Source: Marinomonas sp. MED121
Lineage (GTDB): Bacteria; Pseudomonadota; Gammaproteobacteria; Pseudomonadales; Marinomonadaceae
Length of the DNA stretch: 64,000 nucleotides
NCBI RefSeq assembly: GCF_000153025.1
Contig: NZ_CH672429.1
Coordinates: 375,822 to 439,821, forward strand
Direction of reading: 5' to 3'
Position numbers and translations under genes: made by a program. Shown here in pieces: positions 57,986 to 64,000 of the stretch. Each line of letters starts with the position of its first letter. Position 1 is the first letter of the stretch. The notes beneath the pieces are model-generated. The model had not been told where the DNA came from, did no database searches, and saw only the letters and a program-made list of their open reading frames with translations.

Positions 57986-59668
57986 ATGACAATATGTGAA
58001 GAAAATCTAACAAGCGAAACCGTTAAACAAGACACGCAAGCTGACTCTCTGCTCACTATCCGTGGATTAAAAATTTCAGCCTTACTCGACTCTGGTTGGG
58101 GTGAAATTGTCCATGGTGTCGATTTAGATTTAAAAGCAGGTGAAATACTGGGTTTAATTGGTGAATCTGGTGCAGGTAAATCCAGTATCGGACTTGCCGC
58201 CATGGGCTTTGCTAGAAATGGTTGTAAACTCACAGAGGGTGAAATTAAGTTTGATGGCATTGATTTAATGCAAGCCAGTGAAAAACAGAAGCAAAGCTTA
58301 AGAGGCGCGCGAATTGCCTATGTTGCCCAATCTGCCGCAGCATCATTTAATCCTGCTAGCAGCCTTATCAAACAATATTGCGAAGCGCCAATTAAGCATG
58401 GTTTGATGAGCAGTGAAAGTGCAGAGAAAGAAGCAATAGAGCTTTATAAAAAGCTTAACTTACCCACTCCAGATTTAATTGGTTTTCGCTATCCGCACCA
58501 AATTTCTGGTGGTCAGCTTCAAAGAGCCATGACAGCGATGGCCATGTCATGCAAGCCTGACCTGATTATATTTGACGAGCCAACCACGGCGCTTGATGTC
58601 ACCACTCAAATTGAAGTGTTATCGGCGATTAGAGACATAGTAAGAGAATATAAAACCGCCGCCATTTATATCACCCATGATTTAGCGGTAGTGGCGCAAA
58701 TGGCCGATAGAATTCAAGTATTAAAAGATGGCAACACGGTCGAAATTGCTGATACAAAAACCATGTTGAGTGCCCCAAAAGAAGACTATACCAAGTCGTT
58801 GTGGGCAGTTAGAAACATCAATCGTGAAGCCAAACAGCAAAGCGTAGAAGACGATTATATTCTACAACTTAAAAATATCAGTGCCAGCTATGGCAACGGC
58901 ACGCAAAACGTCTTACATAACATCAACATCAATGTAAAAAGAGGTCAAACACTCGCTGTTGTCGGTGAATCAGGCTCTGGAAAGTCCACCACAGCAAGAG
59001 TGCTAACGGGTTTATTAGCTGCCGGTGAAGGTGAGATTTTATTTAACAATAAAGCTCTCCCTTTAAACTATAAAAAGCGAGATAAAGAGACCTTACGCCA
59101 TGTTCAAATGATTTATCAAATGGCGGACACGGCGTTAAACCCGAAACAAACCATAGGGCAAATTATCGGTCGGCCATTAGACTTTTATCTTGGCCTTAAA
59201 GGTGAAAAGAAACAGGCGAGAATTAAGGCCTTATTAGCCCAAGTTGACCTTGATCCAGATAAGTATATTTCTCGTTTACCAGGAGAGTTATCGGGTGGGC
59301 AGAAACAACGTGTTTCGATTGCTCGAGCGCTAGCGGCAGAACCTGAATTTATTATTTGCGATGAAGTCACTTCTGCTTTAGATCAGGTGGTATCAGAGGG
59401 TATTTTAAACCTACTAGATCGACTTCAAAAAAGCTTAAATATCACTTACCTCTTCATTACCCATGACCTATCTACCGTCAAGGCAATTGCTGACGAAGTT
59501 GTTGTTATGCTCCAAGGTAAGGTCGTCGAGCAAGAAAAAACAGATGTTTTATTTGCCCCTCCTTATCACGAATACACTAAAAAACTGTTATCCAGCGTGC
59601 CACAAATGGACCCAAATTGGCTTGATAATTTATTGAAGCAGCGCCAACAAGAGAGAAATCAATCATGA
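57986..59668 (+). CDS. Fused dual ATP-binding protein of the dipeptide/opine-type ABC transporter
   Basis: 560 residues containing two nucleotide-binding domains in tandem (DppD-like and DppF-like). Domain one has Walker A GESGAGKSS, signature SGGQLQRAM and Walker B LIIFDEPTTALD. Domain two has GESGSGKST, LSGGQKQRVS and FIICDEVTSALD. Both sets look functional. The fusion means one polypeptide serves the DppB/DppC pair. Its stop overlaps the start of the hydratase gene (ATGA), so the enzyme is translationally coupled to the transporter. Confidence 0.94.
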   Translation: MTICEENLTSETVKQDTQADSLLTIRGLKISALLDSGWGEIVHGVDLDLKAGEILGLIGESGAGKSSIGLAAMGFARNGCKLTEGEIKFDGIDLMQASEKQKQSLRGARIAYVAQSAAASFNPASSLIKQYCEAPIKHGLMSSESAEKEAIELYKKLNLPTPDLIGFRYPHQISGGQLQRAMTAMAMSCKPDLIIFDEPTTALDVTTQIEVLSAIRDIVREYKTAAIYITHDLAVVAQMADRIQVLKDGNTVEIADTKTMLSAPKEDYTKSLWAVRNINREAKQQSVEDDYILQLKNISASYGNGTQNVLHNININVKRGQTLAVVGESGSGKSTTARVLTGLLAAGEGEILFNNKALPLNYKKRDKETLRHVQMIYQMADTALNPKQTIGQIIGRPLDFYLGLKGEKKQARIKALLAQVDLDPDKYISRLPGELSGGQKQRVSIARALAAEPEFIICDEVTSALDQVVSEGILNLLDRLQKSLNITYLFITHDLSTVKAIADEVVVMLQGKVVEQEKTDVLFAPPYHEYTKKLLSSVPQMDPNWLDNLLKQRQQERNQS

Positions 59669-60447
59669 CAACATCTAACAATACAGCATCAGATATCAAG
59701 TGTTTAAAACTCGCTGAAAGCCTTTTTCAGGCTTATCAAACACAGACAAGTATCACGCTAGAAGCTAGTGACTTAACACTTGATCAGGCCTATCAAGTAC
59801 AACAACTGACCGTTAAAAAGTTAGATACCAAGCCTAAATTTTGGAAAACGGGGTTACTTTCTAACCAAAGAAGTTTTTGTGCCCCTATTGCCAATCATTT
59901 ATGCCAGCAAAGCCCAGCAAACTTTTCAGGTAAAAGATTTAATGCGCTTCATGTGGAAGCAGAGTTAGCTTTTCGAGTTAACCAAGATTTTCTTGCTTTG
60001 CCTGATCAGGCAAGCAGTGTCACTGAAGAGTCCGTTTTAAATAGCCTAGATCAGATGTGTGTTGCCATCGAAGTACTGGACAGCCGCCTTTTAGATTGGC
60101 AAACAGCAGCAGAAAACTTACACCTTGCTGATAATCAAATGAATGGGGCACTTATTTTAGGAACAGAGGTTCCCTTTGATGCTCATAATCCTCTCAACTT
60201 TAGCCAACAAGGTTTTGTGCTTAGCATTAACGATAACGAGATTGTGCTTGATACAGGCACTCACCCGCAAGGTGATCCCGTCAGTTTGATCTTCGACTTT
60301 ATCAAAGAAGCGAATTTACGCGGTTATGACATTCTTAAAGGCAGCTGGGTGACCACAGGAACATGGAGTGGCTACCCTAGTGCAAACGCAGGGGATAAGG
60401 TTAACGTTTCCTTCCAAGATATAGGTGAGGCAGAGCTAACTCTCTAA
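59665..60447 (+). CDS. 2-keto-4-pentenoate hydratase / FAH-fold family enzyme
   Basis: 260 residues. The MhpD/DmpE-type hydratase fold has KTGLLS, the metal-binding HVEAELAFRV, CVAIEVLDSRLLDW, and the C-terminal GSWVTTGTWSGYPSANAGDKVNVSF. Family members hydrate 2-hydroxypentadienoates or dehydrate 2-keto-3-deoxy acids. Coupled to the ABC ATPase by a 4-base overlap, it probably acts on the imported compound or a product of the enolase-superfamily enzyme. Confidence 0.87.
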   Translation: MTTSNNTASDIKCLKLAESLFQAYQTQTSITLEASDLTLDQAYQVQQLTVKKLDTKPKFWKTGLLSNQRSFCAPIANHLCQQSPANFSGKRFNALHVEAELAFRVNQDFLALPDQASSVTEESVLNSLDQMCVAIEVLDSRLLDWQTAAENLHLADNQMNGALILGTEVPFDAHNPLNFSQQGFVLSINDNEIVLDTGTHPQGDPVSLIFDFIKEANLRGYDILKGSWVTTGTWSGYPSANAGDKVNVSFQDIGEAELTL

Positions 60448-60556
60448 CTTTTTGAATAAAATTTAAAATATATTCATTTCTTATTTATTTTAATACAAAC
60501 AATAAGTTACCCTTTTAAGAACAGATTAATTTTACAGCTCTTAAACAGGGAAGAAT

Positions 60557-61513
60557 ATGTTTAAACCTCTCATATTGCTATTGACTGGCATGACTCTAGT
60601 CGCATGCCAATCAAATTCGCTTAACAATAAATATGTTAACAGGTATAAGGATTCACTTAAGCCTGTTAGCCAAGTAGAAAAACAAATCCGCAAACAATAT
60701 CTCATAGCCAACGACTATTTTTACGGTTTTGACAGAAAGAAAAATCAGAAAAAAGCCTGTGACATTTATGAATCCTTAGCGTTTAAACAAGACCCAGAAT
60801 CGATACACAGCTATGGCAATTGTTTTTATTTTGGTGAAGGCAGGGAAGCAGATAATATCAAAGCCTGTGACCTATACAAACAAGCCGCTAATTTTGGCCT
60901 TGCCAGCTCGCAAAGGGACTATGCAGGATGCTTTAAACATAATTTACATGGGCAAGAAAGTATTGAACTTGCACTCTTTTGGTTTAAAAAAGCAGCTCAA
61001 CAAGGAGATGACCTAGCATTAGAGTATCTTGAAGAAATTGAGTCAGGTAAAGCAGGTTATGTAAAAGAAAGCCCAGCATTAGCATTAAATACCTTGGAAA
61101 GCTACGCGGCGACAAGTGATGAAGACGCCCAACTTGCTCTTGCCAAAATTTACTCAAATGATGAAATAGCGCTATATGATTTAAAGAAATCCATTTATTG
61201 GTATAAAAAAGCCGCGGATCAAGGCAATGATGAAGCTGAATTTGAAATGGGTAAAGCCTATCAAAATGGAAATGTCTTAGAGCAAGATTTTGAACATGCT
61301 TTTTATTGGTTTGAAAGAGCTGCGATAGATGAATTTGTAGACGCCTATTATCACCTAGGAAATGCTTATTACTTAGGCAAAGGTGTAGAAGAAGACAAAC
61401 AAGAAGCTAAAAAGTGGCTTCAGCTATCAGCGGATAATGGAAACCTAAAATCACTCGTATTTCTACAAAAACTAGAAAAGAATACATTTCCAAAAACAAA
61501 GGATAAATTATGA
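60557..61513 (+). CDS. Sel1-repeat lipoprotein
   Basis: 318 residues. Lipoprotein signal ending LVAC (Cys17). The mature protein consists of Sel1-like (TPR-related) repeats such as ESIHSYGNCFYFGEGREADNIKACDLYKQAA, SIYWYKKAADQGNDEAEFEMGKAYQNG and AYYHLGNAYYLGKGVEEDKQEAKKWL. These repeats form helical scaffolds for protein contact. Overlaps the next paralogous gene by four bases (ATGA). Confidence 0.88.
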   Translation: MFKPLILLLTGMTLVACQSNSLNNKYVNRYKDSLKPVSQVEKQIRKQYLIANDYFYGFDRKKNQKKACDIYESLAFKQDPESIHSYGNCFYFGEGREADNIKACDLYKQAANFGLASSQRDYAGCFKHNLHGQESIELALFWFKKAAQQGDDLALEYLEEIESGKAGYVKESPALALNTLESYAATSDEDAQLALAKIYSNDEIALYDLKKSIYWYKKAADQGNDEAEFEMGKAYQNGNVLEQDFEHAFYWFERAAIDEFVDAYYHLGNAYYLGKGVEEDKQEAKKWLQLSADNGNLKSLVFLQKLEKNTFPKTKDKL

Positions 61514-62673
61514 AACTTAGTTATTGCGCTGCAATATTATCTTTAATGCTTGCTGGCTGCGCAACGAATTCAATAAATGATATCTATGTCAACAAAGCAA
61601 AGAGCGACAAAAAAGTTTATAAAGCATTAAAGTCAATTGAATCTCTTGTAGCCCAAGCATCAAATAATAAGGGCTTAACGGACAAAAAGCGGTTACTGAT
61701 AAAAAAAGAAATTTGTAATAAAGCCAATAGTAATAGCTTAAAAAATACTCCCGAAGCTACATATATGAGAGCTCAATGCAAAAATGAGATAGAAATCACA
61801 ATTCAAAGTAGGTATGAAGCCTGTAAGCTTTTTAAAAAAGCGGCTGAAAGTGACAATTTCTATTCTAAAGAAGTACAAAGCCAAGCCATGTATTCTACTG
61901 GAAACTGCTACGTCAATGGTGGTTTCAGCACAAATAAAACGTTAGCATTTAATTGGTTCAAAAAGTCTGCAAATTTAGAGTTAGCTAAAGCACAGTCAAG
62001 TGTTGGATTTTATTTATACTGGGGAAAAGGCGTAAAAGAGAACAAAGAAAGAGCGCTTTATTGGTTTAGGCTAGCAGCAGCTCAAAATAACCGCCAAGCC
62101 GAGCTATATCTAGGTAAGTACTATTATTATGGTGATGTGCATGCTAAAGACTATTCACAAGCTTTTTATTGGTTCCAAAAAGCCGCGAATAAAGGTAGCA
62201 GAGAAGCACAATATAGACTTGGCGAAAGCTATCAATATAGTGAAGGAATAAAGCGTGACGATTTAAAATCTGCATTTTGGTATAAGAAAGCAGCAAAACA
62301 AGGCCATTTAAAATCAGGTTTTATCACAGCCAAAAATTACCACTATGGCAATGGAACAGAAAAAGATTTAGCTCAAGCCTTTTATTGGTACAAGAAAGTC
62401 GCAGAACAAGATTATGAAGATGCCTATTTATACCTAGCCGAAGCCTATCGATTAGCACAAGGCACAGATAAAAACTTTGCTCTTGCTCTTAAGTGGTATT
62501 TAAAGGCCGCAAACGGGACTGATGGTTTTGCGGAATACCAGTTAGGTAAACTTTATTACCTTGGTCAGGGAACGACACAGAACTCTGACAAAGCAATTAT
62601 GTGGTTAAACCAAGCCAAAGAAAATGGTAATAGGGATGCACGCAAACTACTAATTGAAATAGAGAGTCTATAA
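61510..62673 (+). CDS. Sel1-repeat lipoprotein, paralogue of the preceding gene
   Basis: 387 residues. Signal with lipobox LAGC (Cys17), an N-terminal lead shared with the previous protein (NSINDIYVNKAK against NSLNNKYVNRYK), then seven or so Sel1-like repeats (ALYWFRLAAAQNNRQAELYLGKYYYYGD, AFYWYKKVAEQDYEDAYLYLAEAYRLAQG). The shared N-terminus and overlap indicate tandem duplication. Probably an envelope scaffold pair. Followed by a terminator. Confidence 0.88.
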   Translation: MKLSYCAAILSLMLAGCATNSINDIYVNKAKSDKKVYKALKSIESLVAQASNNKGLTDKKRLLIKKEICNKANSNSLKNTPEATYMRAQCKNEIEITIQSRYEACKLFKKAAESDNFYSKEVQSQAMYSTGNCYVNGGFSTNKTLAFNWFKKSANLELAKAQSSVGFYLYWGKGVKENKERALYWFRLAAAQNNRQAELYLGKYYYYGDVHAKDYSQAFYWFQKAANKGSREAQYRLGESYQYSEGIKRDDLKSAFWYKKAAKQGHLKSGFITAKNYHYGNGTEKDLAQAFYWYKKVAEQDYEDAYLYLAEAYRLAQGTDKNFALALKWYLKAANGTDGFAEYQLGKLYYLGQGTTQNSDKAIMWLNQAKENGNRDARKLLIEIESL

Positions 62674-62684
62674 GCACTAAAACG

Positions 62685-62717
62685 AGGCCTGCAACTTAAT
62701 GTTAGCAGGCCTTTTTA
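62685..62717. terminator. Terminator between the Sel1 gene and the convergent symporter gene
   Basis: AGGCCTGC / GCAGGCCT with a 12-base loop followed by T5 on the plus strand, ending at the symporter stop. Confidence 0.85.
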
Positions 62718-62718
62718 T

Positions 62719-63618
62719 CTAACTTTTTTGCTTGCTCCAATAACTCGCTAATAGCGAGCCCGATACATTATGCCAAATGCTGAATATGCTGCCCGGCAAT
62801 GCAGCAACAGGTGTAAAGAATTTAATCGCTAAAGCGGCAGCTAACCCTGAGTTCTGTAACCCGACTTCAAACGCAATCGTTCGACAAACTCTTTCATCAA
62901 ACCCTAATAAGCGGGTTACGCTATACCCTAAGATTAAACCTATGCTGTTATGAATCATCACAGCTAAAACAATCAAGTAACCTATTTCAGCCAGTTTCCC
63001 AGCGCTTAATGCAACCACTATGGCGATAATAAAGACGATGGTAAACATAGAAACATAAGGTAATAAGAACTGAATTTTTTCCACTTTTTTGGCAAAGAAA
63101 GTATTCAATAATACGCCGACTGTGACGGGTAAAAGTACAATTTTGACTAAGCTTTCAAGCATTGCTTGAACCGGAATATCGACTCCCTTTCCGACCATAA
63201 GCGCAACCAAAAGTGGGGTTAATACCACACCGATTAAAGTTGAGATACTTGTCATTGAAATAGATAAAGCAGTATCCCCTTTTGCTAGATAGCACATAAC
63301 ATTTGACGCTGTACCACCAGCCACACTGCCCACTAGAAGCATGCCTATCGTTAATTCATTCTCAAACCCAAAGGCCTTACTAACAAGCAAGGCAGCTATT
63401 GGCATGACCATAAACTGTAAGAGTACGCCGACTATCACAGCCCGTTTGCTCGACAGGACTTGCTTAAAATCCTTTGCTGTTAATGTCAGGCCCATTGAAA
63501 GCATAATAACGATTAGCAAAGGAATGATGTAGCTTTTAAAATCTACAAAAAAGCTCGGCTGAAAGTAAGCATAAGCACTTAGCAATAAGGCCCATATAGG
63601 AAAAAGTAAAATTAGCAT
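62719..63618 (-). CDS. Bile acid:sodium symporter (BASS) family transporter
   Basis: 299 residues, about nine or ten membrane helices. Family features include MLSMGLTLTAKDFKQVL, the GSVAGGTASNVMCYLAKGDTALSISMTSISTLIGVVLTPLL crossover region that binds sodium, and RTIAFEVGLQNSGLAAALAIKFF. Family members carry bile acids, pantothenate, pyruvate or other organic anions. The substrate is not predictable and no metabolic neighbour helps. Confidence 0.92.
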   Translation of the reverse strand: MLILLFPIWALLLSAYAYFQPSFFVDFKSYIIPLLIVIMLSMGLTLTAKDFKQVLSSKRAVIVGVLLQFMVMPIAALLVSKAFGFENELTIGMLLVGSVAGGTASNVMCYLAKGDTALSISMTSISTLIGVVLTPLLVALMVGKGVDIPVQAMLESLVKIVLLPVTVGVLLNTFFAKKVEKIQFLLPYVSMFTIVFIIAIVVALSAGKLAEIGYLIVLAVMIHNSIGLILGYSVTRLLGFDERVCRTIAFEVGLQNSGLAAALAIKFFTPVAALPGSIFSIWHNVSGSLLASYWSKQKS

Positions 63619-63711
63619 GAAGAGTCCAAATACAGATTAATAAACTTGATGAGGCAAGAATACTCTTTAAAAGTAGAGTTTGTATGAAGTTTAATAAGAA
63701 GAATAAAAATT

Positions 63712-63756
63712 CTTGAATGGCAAATGGATTAGTTCAATCACTATTTGCCATTCAAG
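63712..63756 (-). terminator. Perfect 14-bp hairpin after the lysine-rich ORF
   Basis: CTTGAATGGCAAAT / ATTTGCCATTCAAG with a 17-base loop. On the minus strand it is followed by AATTTTTATTC, consistent with a terminator for the small leftward gene. Confidence 0.65.
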
Positions 63757-63786
63757 TGAATAATCGTGCAATGTTATAAAGCATTA

Positions 63787-63960
63787 TTATTCAAAAATAC
63801 AAAGGCGTTTTGCAACTTTTACCTTGGTACTTTTACGAGATTTTTTAGTTTGCTTCTCTTTCTCTAAGGGTTTGGTTTCATCCTTACCTTCGAGCTTTTC
63901 AAGGCTCTGATTTACTACTAGGTCCTTATCTAGAGCTAAACTCAATTTTTCCGATTGCAT
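63787..63960 (-). CDS. Small lysine-rich hypothetical protein
   Basis: 57 residues from the ATG at 63960, which has an AGGTGG site five bases upstream; the frame continues to an ATG at 63990. Composition is Lys/Glu-rich with a basic C-terminal stretch (KKSRKSTKVKVAKRL), so it may bind nucleic acid or be disordered. The terminator-like hairpin 30 bases downstream supports a transcribed gene. No family recognised; moderate to low confidence that it is real. Confidence 0.45.
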   Translation of the reverse strand: MQSEKLSLALDKDLVVNQSLEKLEGKDETKPLEKEKQTKKSRKSTKVKVAKRLCIFE

Positions 63961-64000
63961 ACATTCCACCTTTAAATCCGTTAAAGTCATCGGTTATTGT

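Overview
The window looks like chromosome of a low-GC, heterotrophic, probably marine gammaproteobacterium of the Oceanospirillales/Pseudomonadales type. The gyrA-serC-pheA-tyrA/aroA-cmk-rpsA run, the divergent mtaD-ubiG-yciK run and the 561-residue ribosomal protein S1 follow the Pseudomonas-type order. FabV, UbiX, YghU, YgiQ and LldD fit the same group. No tRNA, rRNA, CRISPR array, prophage or transposase gene was seen. The species cannot be named from the sequence alone.

Layout. 1-4.7 kb: proA, trmO with a probable TTG start, and a PhoD-like phosphoesterase. 4.9-12.9 kb: a YjiH-type membrane protein behind two leader hairpins, a lipoprotein fusing PEBP and YHYH domains with a small secreted partner, yghU, a chemoreceptor and ubiX. 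13.1-26.3 kb: the housekeeping block on both sides of gyrA. It lacks several genes that Pseudomonas has here (hisC, ihfB, mtnA, mupP). The EPSP-synthase half of its TyrA-AroA fusion has lost most catalytic residues. 26.4-36.3 kb: a pitrilysin-type protease, a secreted unknown, fabV, the divergent lldD/lldR pair with two palindromic operators, and ygiQ.

36.6-48.5 kb is accessory in character. It holds an amino-acid-binding protein without a transporter, placed next to a diguanylate cyclase. A three-gene Tat-linked redox operon follows (sorbitol-dehydrogenase small subunit, GMC flavoprotein with an Fe-S motif, multicopper oxidase). Then come a roughly 149-bp inverted-repeat element, a 90-residue cystatin-like protein, a LexA-type box upstream of an unrecognised 364-residue protein, a DJ-1/PfpI protein, a ribbon-helix-helix protein, a lipoprotein and a lysophospholipase-like hydrolase.

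48.7-60.4 kb is a catabolic region: GMC alcohol dehydrogenase, LysR regulator, enolase-superfamily enzyme, aldehyde dehydrogenase, a complete dipeptide/opine-type ABC importer with fused ATPases, and a hydratase of the 2-keto-pentenoate hydratase/FAH type. Together they suggest import and oxidation of a small organic acid or sugar-acid-like compound. The last 3.5 kb carries two overlapping Sel1-repeat lipoprotein genes, a BASS-family symporter and a small lysine-rich ORF.

The most unusual items are the degenerate EPSP-synthase domain, the GMC/multicopper-oxidase operon whose flavoprotein lacks the usual catalytic His/Asn pair, and the cystatin-like protein.
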